A stretch of 64,000 bases of DNA from Xenoacremonium recifei (Eukaryota > Ascomycota > Sordariomycetes > Hypocreales > Nectriaceae). Location of the stretch: the NCBI GenBank assembly GCA_012184525.1, contig WOFQ01000021.1:186001-250000 (forward strand), read 5' to 3'. Below, in pieces: positions 20,046-31,425 of the stretch. A program made the position numbers and the translations under genes. A model generated the notes under the pieces. That model saw nothing but the letters and a program-made list of their open reading frames with translations, had not been told where the DNA came from and made no database searches. How positions within the stretch are numbered: the first letter of the stretch is position 1; every line of letters starts with the position of its first letter.

Positions 20046-23000
20046 TCAGAAGCACTGTTCGCCTGCCCCATAAGGTCTCGCCAATTCCACGAACTGAACG
20101 CCGTCCTTTTCGGGAGCTGGAGTAGCCTCGATGGATCCTCGTTCATATCGTGCAAGCCACACTGCGTCTGCGTTTATAGTCTCTAACGCCTCCCGCACCT
20201 TCTCGTTTCGGTCAAGGGCGTCGGACAACAAGTCCAGAACCTCATCAAACGTATCATCGTCAAGGCGAACGTACGAGACCATGGCCGTCAACAGTTTGAC
20301 CACGGCCTCCCAGAGTCGCACTGGAGATGCATATTGTCCCAAACCACCGGAATACCGTCTGGTCGGCATGTGAGTAGGGGGCGTGCCGATCAATGCATCC
20401 CGGCTGCGAGAGGGAATCAACACCTGGTCACCTTCATTCCCAAAGCTCACAGCGTCTTCCCCGTGGGGTCTGGTCCGGCTTGCAGTGCTGCACGCTTGTC
20501 GCTTAGCTCTGCGACACCAGTTCCTGAACCAATCTTTCCATTCTGTCTCGAACCTCGAGCTCAAAAAGTCCCCAGCAGCCGCACACAGACCAGCCAGTGT
20601 GTGGCAAGCTTCGATGGCGATGTAGGCCTCGGCATCCTGCAACCTTTCCACGACAACGGGCCAGACTGCGTTGACTAGGGGCAAAAATGAGTCCTCGTCG
20701 GGTGCTAATGCAGTCGAGGCCGTGGTCAACAGCTCCAACAGCGATCTCCTCAAAGTCGGGGTCGGGGACGTCAGGTAGTGTTGGGTTAGATCCGCGACTC
20801 GAAGCAGCAGCTGGTAAGTAGGTGTGTTTGGTGGCTTCTCCCCATTCCCCTGGGGCGTATCATTTGCGTCAGCGTCGTCGCCCTTGTCCCTGTCCGCATC
20901 ATTCCATGGCGTCCTAGGATGCCCCGTCGTAATTTCTATTACTTCATCCTCTTGCCTCTTCTTTCTCTCCACTAGCGTATCTAGGAGATTTTGCATCTCG
21001 TCCACTTGGGCCGCCTGTTTGCGGTGGTCAAGCGCAGTGGACTTCTGTGAGTCCAACAAAAGCATGCCCGAGCGTACTCCCTGATCGACCACCTCCTTCA
21101 GAACTGCGAAGAGACTCTCCACAAAAAAGGGGTACCCATGGTAGTTGTCGAGGGATGCGAAGATGGATTCCACCACATCATCTAGATACGGCACGAGACG
21201 TGGCCCCGCAAGCCGGATCATCATCTTGAGCACGTTGATAGACGCCGGTGAAATGTCGAGAGTGTTGAGGCGTAGAGATACCGAGTTGACCATGTAGTCC
21301 ACGTTGTCGATAATCAGTTCCGAGACATTGCCATATCCACATGAGACTGCCATGCTGTTGAGCGTCACCACGGCGTGGGTCCGTAGTCTGGTATTGCTTG
21401 ATCCCAGAAATGTCGCAATCGGAAACAGGACGTCGATAAGCTCGGGCCGGAAGGCAACTCCTGATTTTTGAGCAGTATAAGCGGCGACTTCGAGAGCTAT
21501 TGCTTCTAGTCGCCAGTCTGTCGGTCCTCCGTCCGAGTGTCCATCCAAGATGTGGACCGCTGTTGAATATAGCTCATTGAAGATGCCCTCGACATCTTCA
21601 GAAGGGTCGGTCAGCGATGACAGATCCAGGAATGTCTCCGTCTCTTCGGAATGTGCCTGTGCTGCCTTTACTAGCTGAAAGCAAAGCCACATGGCCGCCA
21701 CTTGACCGTCACCTTTTGCTTCCTGTACACTTTCGAGCATGCTACTGGCGAGTCGAGTTTGTTGGGATCCTGAACCTAGAAAGCTGATTAAGGATGTCAC
21801 TGCATTCCGTACCCCCTTTTGACTTTCTTGAGATAACAGAACTTGTTGATGTTGCAACTGGTTTTTCCCTGTCAAATTTCCATCATCGATGAGTTGAATG
21901 TCTGCGCCGTCCGCTGAGGTACCAGACTGGCTTGAAAATGAGAGTGACATTATGCTGTCCATCAGAGCGTTCGGCATCAAATCTTCCAATGTCGATGACT
22001 CAATCCGCAGTCCCCTCATCAACTCGAGACCCTTCACAAGGTTGTGGATTGCTCTTTGCTTAACGTCTTCGTCGGCACTCTGCATGATTCGTGGCAAGCT
22101 GGACATCCAGTTGTAAGTAGTGACTTTCACCGTCTCTCCAAGTTCTGGGTAAATGCTGACGAGGTCGTGCAGGCTGGTTCTGGTCAGAGATGTTTCACCA
22201 CCATCTTCTCCATCGAGTATTATTGCCGTTTCAACCAGGAAAGAGGCACAGTCCTCCAATGTCTTATGGCACTCGTCCAGCATAGTAATGCACAACTTGT
22301 TCAACGCAACTCTCACATCATCTGCCGAATGTGTGCGAAGTTTCATTATCGTAGACAGAGCACGTTTGACCTGGATGACTGTTGCTTTAAGCCAGGCTGG
22401 CGAAAGAAGTTTTCCTTGGTCATTCTCCTCGGAATCTCCCCTTTCGCTCTGAACGAGAATCGACCGTGTCTTGAGATCCGCAAGAACTCGGGTCAAAACA
22501 AGGCTGACAGTCGCCAAGCATTTCGAAAGAACCTTCTGCTTGTATCGATTCGGCGTCGATGTAACTTTGGTAAGGGCCGATATCGTGCCTGGCAAGAAGC
22601 TGGCCAGAGCTTCATGGTCCTTGATTCCCGTATATACCGCTTGCAGGGCGCTCAGTGCCTCTTGCTGAATCTGGGGAGTTGCGCCTTCGGCCACTGCATC
22701 AAGCATTACAGTAATGCTGTGGCCCAAAGCTGGTACCGATTCCGCCTTGACAAGTCCCGATGTGGCTGAGGTCCCTGCCGTAGTAAGAAGAGCACTCAGC
22801 CCTCGAAAAGCCTCCAACGTAGTCTCTTCCGGAACGTCTCGTTTGTTCTCTGAGCCGGGTACTCCGTCAATGATGAATGTTAGCAAGCTGAGGATCTGCT
22901 GAACAAGCTCTGGAGAAATCTTGGCTTTCCATCCGTGGACAATGAGGATCGTCAAGCACTTGATGCACGTTTCCACCAAGGGCATCGGATACTGGTCAAT

Positions 23001-23293
23001 ATGCCGGAAAATGTTGTAAAGCGGGAAGAAGACATATTCGGCAAGCTTTTCATCCAGAACAACAGGGTTCTTCTGAATTTGTTGTTCGAGGACGGTTAGC
23101 ACCAGATTAGTGAGCACACCCAGCTCACGAGCCGTAGTTACAGCCTCCGACTCGCGAATGGCGAGCTGGCTGATCTTGACACACCATGGTTTGAGCTGGA
23201 GACGAGTTAGAACCTGGGTCCATAACATGAGAAATTTTGAGTGCTGCTGACTTTTTGGAAGAATTCATTCCTCTCCGGGTCTTGAGGAGGCAT
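20046..23293 (-). CDS. TTI1: TTI1, TEL2-interacting protein of the TTT complex
   Basis: Tti1 joins Tel2 and Tti2 to mature PI3K-like kinases (TOR, ATM/Tel1, ATR/Mec1) with Hsp90. The minus-strand model is 23293-23252 plus 23195-20046, giving 1063 residues, close to the usual length. The short first exon encodes 14 residues ending NEFFQK. The 56-nt intron (donor GTCAGC, branch CTAAC, acceptor TCCAG) joins it to LKPWCVKISQLAI, matching the FFQxLKPxCVxLS start of this family. A start at the ATG at 23228 would lose that motif. The rest is alpha-solenoid, HEAT-like helical repeats throughout, with acidic linkers near residues 440-470 and 770-800. The large exon is uninterrupted for 3.1 kb. The assignment rests on the N-terminal motif, length and overall solenoid character. 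Confidence 0.85.
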
Positions 23294-23885
23294 CGTGGCT
23301 GGTGCTGGTGCAAGGTAAAGGCGAACGCTGCCTTGCGGCGTCTCTCAGCACTTCTGGCATATTCTCCACCCGTAAATCACCTGTGGAAGGTGAGCGAATA
23401 AGAAGCGGGTACGCAGGCGGAAACGTCCCACGGTGTCGAATCTCGGTATGACTGCTGAAGAATGTCGTTCAAGAATTCGATTCACTCCCGCGTGATGTTG
23501 CGGAGGCGAAGAATAGGCTGAGGGAAAAGTCTGGTATTAAAAGGCCGCGAAGAAGGAAGGACTCATCTTTGACCGAGCGACAGTATGCGCCCTATTGTCG
23601 ATACTGTACAAGCGAGTGGGGTTGCCGCCAAAATGCGCCCGTACAGAATGCCAGAAAACCGCCCCCCGCAAGCCCTGAAGGTGGAATGAGGTTGGCGCGA
23701 TCCAGCTCGATCAGGCCAGGCCTTGGGCCAACACAATCGCACTGTCCAAAACGTGCAGCTGGGTCGCAGTTTCCTGAGGGTCTTTTGAGATCTCCGCGGG
23801 GGCAGACACAAGTCAGGCACGCCGATTTAGCACCTAGCAGGCGCGGCCGGTTCCCGGAACCACCTGTTCCGTAGGCCGTCGTATC

Positions 23886-23894
23886 TTATCAGAT
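23886..23894 (-). promoter_or_regulatory. ATCTGATAA, iron-type GATA site (SreA-like)
   Basis: The minus strand reads ATCTGATAA, a perfect match to the ATCWGATAA consensus reported for fungal iron repressors of the SreA type. It lies 314 bases before the start of a SidJ-like siderophore esterase candidate. Site identity is seen; repressor binding is inference. Confidence 0.5.
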
Positions 23895-23942
23895 CCACGG
23901 CTTCGTTGGGAAACCCCGCTGCTGTCAGGCAGGATACCTAAA

Positions 23943-24014
23943 CTCGACACCAGTTTGAATTGGCGTTAAGATCCCTCGACACCAGCTTGGCCTTGGAGTT
24001 GGGAGCTCGACACC
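23943..24014. repeat. Three phased CTCGACACC repeats
   Basis: Identical nonamers start at 23943, 23975 and 24006, with spacings of 32 and 31 bases, about three helical turns each. The sequence after copies 1 and 3 is also similar (AGTTTGAATTGG and GTTTATAATTGG). They sit 195-265 bases before the SidJ-like start. Confidence 0.75.
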
Positions 24015-24207
24015 GTTTATAATTGGCTTGGCAGCTAGCTTGTTCCTCCGCGCCAGGTGCTAAAGATCTGTTGGTTGGCATTATCGATCTGTTCCTGGGG
24101 AATCTCGTATCTTGAAAGTTATATAATAACTCCGCCCAGTTGCCCCTCGATCGACAAACCCAACTAGACCCTGCAGTTCTTCTTCACCTAGGCCTTTCTT
24201 AGCGACC

Positions 24208-25199
24208 ATGATCCCCTCCGACCCGTTCCCTGTCACAGTGTACCCCTTCGAGTCTCCGAATGGGAGCTTTACGGCGTACGAGATTGGGCCACCGTCATGC
24301 AAAAACGCCATCATCTATGTTGGCGGTCTCTCTGATGGGCCTCATACTATCGGGCATGTTCGCATTCTAGCCAAACATCTCGAGAAGCTCCCTGAGCTCA
24401 GCTACTCCATCTTCGAGGTCAGGATCACCAGCTCCTTCATCGGCTGGGGCGTGGCAAGTTTGGCCAAAGACGTCGAGGACATCTCTGCTCTGGTCAAGTA
24501 CCTTCGCAGCCTTGGGAGAGAGAAGATTGTAATCATGGGTCACTCGACCGGATGCCAGGTATAGTTATGTCATGCTATACGAATCACGCAGGATTTCGGC
24601 TAATTCTGATTAGGACTGCATGGAGTACACCAACTATGAGAAGCACAGTAACGAGCCTGTTGACGGCTTCATCCTTCAAGGGCCCATCTCTGATAGGGAG
24701 TCGATGGAGTTGTGGTTGCCAGATACTCAGCCGCACATCGACCGCGCGGCGAAGATGATTGCAGATGGATGCCCTAATGACTGCTTGCCAGCCAGTACAA
24801 TTCCGATCCTCGACTCACCCGTCACTGCGTACAGATTTCATTCCCTGGCTACGAAGGGGTAGGTTTAAAACAACGTGAAGTATGAGTAGATTGTGTTAAC
24901 CCTGCGGTTTCTTTAGTGGTGACGATGATTATTTCTCATCAGACCTTGATGACGAGACCATTTCTAAGTTTTGGGGACGATTCAAGAAGCCCGTACTGGT
25001 GCTTCATTCAGGGGAAGACGAGTGTGTGCCCAGCAGGGTTAACCAGGAGGAGCTCAGCAAGAAGTATCGCAACGCAAGCACCTTTGTCAGCCCGTTGTCA
25101 GGGTTGATTCCTGGCGCAAGCCATTCAGTTGAATCACCAGAGGCGCGAGACTGGCTCGCGGACAGAATGGTGCAGTTCCTCAGGAGCTTGGAGGATTAG
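24208..25199 (+). CDS. DUF1749 alpha/beta-hydrolase, SidJ-like siderophore esterase candidate
   Basis: This is a serine hydrolase of the DUF1749/UPF0613 family. The best-known member, Aspergillus fumigatus SidJ, cleaves fusarinine-type siderophores in the cytosol to release iron. Exons are 24208-24558, 24614-24858 and 24917-25199, giving 292 residues. Seen directly: an oxyanion-loop region VGGLSDGPHT near 39, the nucleophile elbow GHSTGCQ near residues 112-118, a likely acid residue in SGEDECVP, and the catalytic His in GASHSVESPE near the C-terminus. There is no signal peptide. Both introns (55 and 58 nt) restore the conserved fold in frame. An ATCTGATAA site upstream supports an iron-linked role, but paralogues of this family have unknown substrates. 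No other siderophore biosynthesis gene lies in the window. Confidence 0.85.
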
Positions 25200-26082
25200 A
25201 CATTGGTTGTGTGATCTGTAGATGTGGGAGCGGGCAAACCCGAAATCTATTTCAGGAATTTATTTTCGGAGTTTGGAGAAGTACCATGTGCTTGTCACCA
25301 AGTATACGTCAGCAAGGGTCCTCCTCGCATGGCTTATGCGTGGATCTGGATTGGAAAGAATTGGCCTTGCTGGTTGTTGGTCGCCCTATAAGACAAAGCC
25401 GTTGATATCAAGACATTCTGAGACACGCTCGCACAAGGTGGTTGCAGCCACAAACCCCGGCCAAGCACTCAGCGGCAGCAACCCTTGCCCCGTTGCGGGA
25501 GGATGCAGAGCCATTGACCAGTCGGGACACTTGCAATTCGAGGCCACCCAACCCAGGCTTGCCGATCGTGAAGAGTCTAGGGTACGTTCTGCGCATGGCC
25601 GCTTCCGGGCTGGTGCTGAGTCCCCCCCCAAGTCCGTTAATGCCGAAGCGGTAATTGTTAGCGGGCTCTGACACCGACTCCAGGTCGTCATACTCCACTG
25701 GCGACGTGCAGGCAACTGGACCCCCCACTAAAATGCAGCTCGGAGCTTACAAACGCCTTTCGTGAACTTTCTCCCCAGGCCTCACCGGAAGTCGCACTCC
25801 TCTGTAGACTCTGCTGCGTGTTCTGCCGTCTTCATCACCTGCATCTGGGGCCTGGAATCTTGCGAGTCCGCTCCAGCTGTTCTGCGCACGCTCGCCGGCG
25901 CCCAATCGCTCGACGACGCCTTCTCCGAATCTCCTCCGACGGGACGAATCTATCCGATCTCGACGACTGCATCTGGCGATTCGACAGCCGGAAAACGCGC
26001 CAGCGCCAGGTGCCTGCGCAACCTGCTCGTATGAGCTGACGCCTCCAAGACCTCTTGCGCTGTCATTCTGCATCAATACACC
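25200..26082. other. Upstream region of the Ycf1-like pump
   Basis: This 883-base spacer separates two genes in the same direction. Frames near 25400-25700 and 25750-26240 on both strands overlap one another and carry no domain. The last 150 bases form a plausible leader. I call no gene in it. Confidence 0.5.
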
Positions 26083-29000
26083 ATGAGTTCCTACAGCGCG
26101 CAGCAGGTCCTCTTCGAGACCGGGTCGTTCTCGGGGCTTCGTCCGATCCAAAGGCTTGGGAGTGGCTATCTCTCTGCGACGGCTTCGTTTAAGCAGCCTT
26201 TGTGTGGCAATGAGGAAGGCTGGGGTCCGTTGAGCCCGCATCGCTGGGACTTCACACCCTGCTTCATCGATGTCTGGATAGCTGCCGTATCTGTCTTCGG
26301 CCTCCTAGTCGGATCTCTCGCTATTTGGTGGCTGCTGGTCAAGAAACAACAGGAACCCGGTCAGACCAAAAACGCCCACTTCTACATCAAACAGGTACTT
26401 TCGTCCAAAGGACTTCAAAATCGACAGCTAAACTGACACTATATCTAGTCTCTTTTCGCCGTTATCATCGCCGATGTCGCTATCCAACTTGCGATCCAAA
26501 TCATCAACTACCCGTCAATCTGGTTTGGCGACTTTCGCGTCTGGACAACGGCCTTGACCATTCTGTCCATGTTCGTCATCTTCACTATTCAATGGCTCGA
26601 GCACTCTCGCATCCGATACCCCAGTGGCGTTGCGCTCTTCTACTGGCTGTTGCTTCTCATCTCCTTCGCCGTTAAGCTCCGATCGCTTATCTCGCAACAA
26701 ATCTACAAGTCCAATGTTCCGTACTTTGCGACCTACTGCGCCGGAGTCGGGCTATCTGCCATTGAATTTCTTGTGGAATGGCTCTGGCCTCGCAATGTCG
26801 GTCCTAATGGATACGAGGCAATTGCTGACGAGGTCGAGTGCCCTGTCGAATATGCCAACGCCTTCTCGCAGCTCACCTTCTCCTGGATGACGCCCTTGAT
26901 GAAGTACGGCTACAAAGTGTTCTTGACCGAGGATGACCTCTGGGGTCTCGCTAAGGACGACCAGACCAAGAATACCGGCGCGGCCTTCGACGATGCTTGG
27001 AAACACGAACTCAAGGTTCGCAGCAAGACCCCTAATCTCTGGATTGCGCTGGGAAGAGCTTATGGTGGCCCTTATGCTGTGGCGGCTATCTACAAGATCG
27101 GAAATGATATCTCCCAATATCTTCAGCCCCAGCTCCTCCGGTTACTAATTGCCTTTGTCGCATCATACAGCACCGACGAGGGAAAGCAGCCAGTTGTTAA
27201 GGGTGCCGCAATTGCTCTCGCCATGTTTGCTTGCGCTGTATTCCAAACTACTATGATTGTAAGAGCTCTCAATCCTTGACGAAGAATTCAAGCTAACTAT
27301 ACTTAGCATCAATATTTCCAGCTTGCGTTCGTGACTGGCATGCATATCAAGGGTGGCCTGGCATCTGCCATCTACAGGAAGTCACTGCGTCTGTCCAACG
27401 AGGGCCGGTCAACCAAGACCACTGGCGATATTGTCAATTACATGGCTGTCGATGCGCAGCGTCTTCAGGATCTCACCCAATTCGCTCAGCAGGCCTGGTC
27501 CGCGCCCTTCCAGATTATCATCTGCATGGTTTCGCTCTACAACCTGGTTGGATGGTCCATGATGGCCGGAATCGTTGTCATGATTATCATGATGCCTGTC
27601 CAGGGTTTTGTCGCCCGCATCATGAAGAACATGCAGAAGGAACAGATGAAGAACAAGGATGCCCGAAGCCGACTCATCAACGAAATCATCAACAACATGA
27701 AGAGTATCAAGCTCTACGCCTGGGGTTCTGCCTTTATGAACAAGCTGAACTTCGTGCGAAATGAGCAAGAACTCAAGAACCTGCGCAAGATTGGTGCGAC
27801 CCAGGCCTTCGCCAACTTCACCTGGACCACTGCCCCGTTCTTCGTCTCGTGCTCGACTTTCACCGTCTTCGTCCTCACTCAGGATCGGCCACTGACCACC
27901 GAGATTGTCTTCCCTGCGCTGGCTCTCTTCAACCTGCTGACTTTCCCTCTCGCCGTCCTCCCCATGGTTATCACCTCTATTGTCGAAGCTTCTGTTGCCG
28001 TTGGCCGATTGACCGACTTCCTCAACGCTGAAGAGCTTCAGCCCAACGCCGTCACCATTAGCCCAGCTCCCGAGGAAATGGGAGAGGAAACTATTATCAT
28101 TCGTGACGGAACGTTCTCATGGAACCGACACGAGGATAAGGTTGCGTTGAAGGATATCGACTTCACGGCGTACAAGGGCGAGCTTTCGTGTATCGTCGGC
28201 CGCGTTGGTGGTGGCAAGTCGTCGTTCCTTCAGAGCATTCTTGGTGATCTGTGGAAGGTCAAGGGATCCGTCGAAGTTCGAGGCACCGTCGCATACGCTT
28301 CTCAGCAAACCTGGATCCTCAATGCGACCGTCAAAGAAAACATCATCTTTGGATACCGTTACGACCCCGAGTTCTACGAAAAGACTATCAAGGCTTGTGC
28401 TCTCCTGGATGATTTCGCACAGCTTCCTGATGGAGACGAGACCGTTGTTGGCGAGCGTGGTATCTCCCTGAGCGGCGGTCAGAAAGCTCGTGTTGCCCTA
28501 GCACGCGCTGTCTACGCCCGAGCCGACATTTACCTTCTTGATGACGTCCTCTCCGCAGTTGACTCCCACGTCGGCAAGCACATCATCGACGAAGTCCTCG
28601 GCCCCAGCGGCCTGCTCTCCACCAAGACTCGCATCCTCGCCACGAACGCCATCGCCGTCCTCCGCCAAGCCAGCTTCGTCACGCTCCTCAAGGACGGCGA
28701 GATCGTCGAGAAGGGAACCTACAAGCAACTCCTCGCCAAGAAGGGTCTCGTCGCCGACCTCCTGCGCACAGCCGGCCACGACTCCTCCAACAACAGCGAG
28801 CCCAGCTCCAGCGCCTCGAGCAGCAAGACCTCCACCATCATCGAGCCTGACTCTAGCCAGGCCAAGGAGGAGATGGAGGAGGCTCAGGAGCAGGTTCCGG
28901 AGATGGCTCCTATCAAGACCAGCTCGTCTAAGCCTCGCTCCAGCAGCATGGCTACCCTTCGACGTGCGAGCACTGCCAGCTTCCGTGGTCCGCGCGGCAA

Positions 29001-31384
29001 GCTCACCGATGAGGAGATGACCGGCAGCAAGACCAAGCAGGCCAAGGAGTTCGTTGAGCAGGGCAAGGTCAAGTGGTCTGTCTACTACGAGTACGCAAAG
29101 GAAAACAACATCTACGCTGTGGCTGTATACCTGCTCATGTTGCTTGCTTCTCAAACCGCCAACATCGGAGGCTCTGTGTGGCTCAAGGAGTGGTCCGACA
29201 GGAATCAGAAGTCGGGCTCCAATGACCATGTGGGCAAGTACATAGGCATCTACTTTGCCTTTGGTATTGGATCGTCCGCCCTCACTGTCGTGCAAACTCT
29301 CATTCTCTGGATCTTCTGCTCAATTGAGGCTTCGCGAAAGCTCCATGAGAGAATGGCGAACGCAATCTTCCGTTCCCCCATGTCCTTCTTCGATACTACG
29401 CCGGCTGGACGAATCCTGAACCGATTCTCAAGGTGAGTTGTCTCCCAGCGGTGAAGAATCAACTATAATAGACGTAACCTGATCTTACTAACTATCCTCA
29501 GTGATATCTACCGAGTCGATGAAGTTCTTGCTCGCACCTTCAACATGCTGTTCGTCAATGCGGCCCGCTCCGGCTTCACCTTGGTCGTCATCTCCTTCTC
29601 GACGCCGGCTTTCGTTGCTCTTATCATCCCACTCAGTCTCACCTACTACTTCATTCAGCGATACTATCTCCGGACGTCGCGAGAGCTGAAGCGTCTCGAT
29701 AGTGTCAGCCGCAGTCCCATCTACGCGCACTTCCAGGAGTCTCTGGGTGGCATCACGACGATCCGAGCATACCGACAGCAGCAACGGTTCGAATTAGAGA
29801 ATGAGTGGCGAGTTGACGCCAATCTACGAGCTTACTTCCCCTCAATCAGCGCCAACCGATGGCTGGCTGTCCGGCTCGAGTTCATCGGCGCCATTGTCAT
29901 CTTGGCGGCTGCCGGCTTTGCCATCATCTCTGTGGCGAACAACAGCGGTCTTAGTCCCGGCCTCGTTGGTCTGGCCATGTCCTACGCCCTCCAGATCACG
30001 ACGTCGCTTAACTGGATTGTGCGCCAGACCGTCGAGGTCGAGACCAACATCGTCTCGGTCGAGCGAGTCCTGGAGTACGCCGCCCTGCCCCCTGAGGCGC
30101 CCGAGATCATCCCCAATAGGCGACCTCCGGCGGCTTGGCCTGCCAAGGGTGAGGTCGATTTTGTCAACTATAGCACTCGCTACCGTGACGGCCTAGACTT
30201 GGTGTTGAAGAACATCAACCTGGACATCAAGTCCCACGAGAAGATTGGTGTGGTTGGCCGCACAGGAGCGGGCAAATCGTCTCTTACATTGGCTCTCTTC
30301 CGTCTCATCGAGCCCGCAACGGGCAACATCGACATCGACAACCTGAATACCTCGTCCATCGGCCTCCTGGACCTTCGACGCAGACTTGCCATCATCCCAC
30401 AAGATGCGGCTCTGTTCGAAGGCACAGTGCGAGACAATCTGGACCCTGGCCACGTCCATGACGACACAGAGCTTTGGAGCGTACTTGGTAAGTACTCGTG
30501 TTGCGCAAGCACATCCCTGCTCGCCACTTGGTCACGACGGTTGTCTGGGTGTGAGACACGGCTTCGGAGCAAAGCTAACCCATGCTTGCAGAACACGCAC
30601 GCCTGAAGGACCATGTGTCAACCATGGATGGCGGTCTGGAAGCGAAGATCAACGAAGGCGGTAAGTAACAATGTGCTGCGCCGCGCCGCGGTTCGTCGGC
30701 GTCCCCTTGACTTCAACCAAAGCCCCGCGTCCCTTGTTCTTTTCTTTAGCGACCACCCGGCTGCATGTCCTCGAGATGTGTGTGGTTAACCAGAAATGCA
30801 TTGATCCGGATTTCCTGGGTGGTGCATACCAACTCTGGGCCATCACTTTTCACATACAAGGATCGCAAAGGAGTAGATGCTCCCGCAATGCCGTAGGGTG
30901 TCTCGCATCTTAGACAAGCGCCTCTGCCGGGACGTGCTCCGCGGAGACGAGCCCGAGCGGGGGACGGTTGGCTTGGCAGTGACGGCGGGCTTGATTCCGT
31001 TGCTGCTGTGTTGTGTTGTCTGAAGTATCCCAGAAGCTAACGTGAGTCCACTTAGGATCGAATCTCTCACAGGGTCAGCGGCAGCTCGTCTCGCTGGCGC
31101 GGGCGATGCTCACACCGTCTAACATCCTGGTGCTGGATGAGGCTACAGCGGCCGTCGACGTTGAGACAGACGCTATGCTTCAGAACACACTTCGTTCGCC
31201 CCTCTTCGCCAACCGGACGATCATTACTGTCGCACACCGCCTGAATACCATCCTGGACAGCGACCGAGTCGTGGTGTTGGACAAAGGCGAGGTGGTCGAG
31301 TTCGACACGCCCTCCAACCTCATGAAGCACCAGGGTGGTGTCTTCGCGGGTCTGATGAAGCAGGCAGGCCTCGAGACGGAGTGA
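26083..31384 (+). CDS. Ycf1-like ABCC transporter (vacuolar glutathione-conjugate/metal pump)
   Basis: This full-length ABCC (MRP) protein of 1543 residues moves glutathione conjugates and metal-thiolate complexes into the vacuole. Exons are 26083-26394, 26449-27258, 27307-29432, 29502-30487, 30592-30660 and 31056-31384. Order: an N-terminal TMD0 of about five helices (residues 65-195), linker L0, TMD1, NBD1 with Walker A GRVGGGKSS and signature LSGGQKARVA, a Ser-rich regulatory linker with STASFRGPRGKLTDEEM (as in Ycf1), TMD2, and NBD2 with Walker A GRTGAGKSS, signature LSQGQRQL and Walker B ILVLDEATAAVD. The GGGKSS form of Walker A and TMD0 are Ycf1/Bpt1 features. The last intron is 395 nt, far longer than the others (48-104 nt), and falls just before the NBD2 signature. 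The family is secure; Ycf1 versus Bpt1 orthology is less so. Confidence 0.94.
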
Positions 31385-31400
31385 CTGCGGAACTAAAGAG

Positions 31401-31425
31401 CTGTGCCGCCCTGTGCCGCCCTGTG
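31401..31425. repeat. 10-bp tandem repeat, 2.5 copies
   Basis: CTGTGCCGCC occurs twice and is followed by CTGTG, in the 3' UTR of the Ycf1-like gene. Confidence 0.8.

Larger units (their letters stand above)
23294..24207. other. Divergent promoter region TTI1 / SidJ-like gene
   Basis: This 914-base region separates two divergent genes. It contains an ATCTGATAA site (minus strand, 23886-23894), three CTCGACACC repeats (23943-24014) and a TATATAATAAC element near 24119. No gene is visible. A frame around 23570-23870 lacks any domain. Confidence 0.55.
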
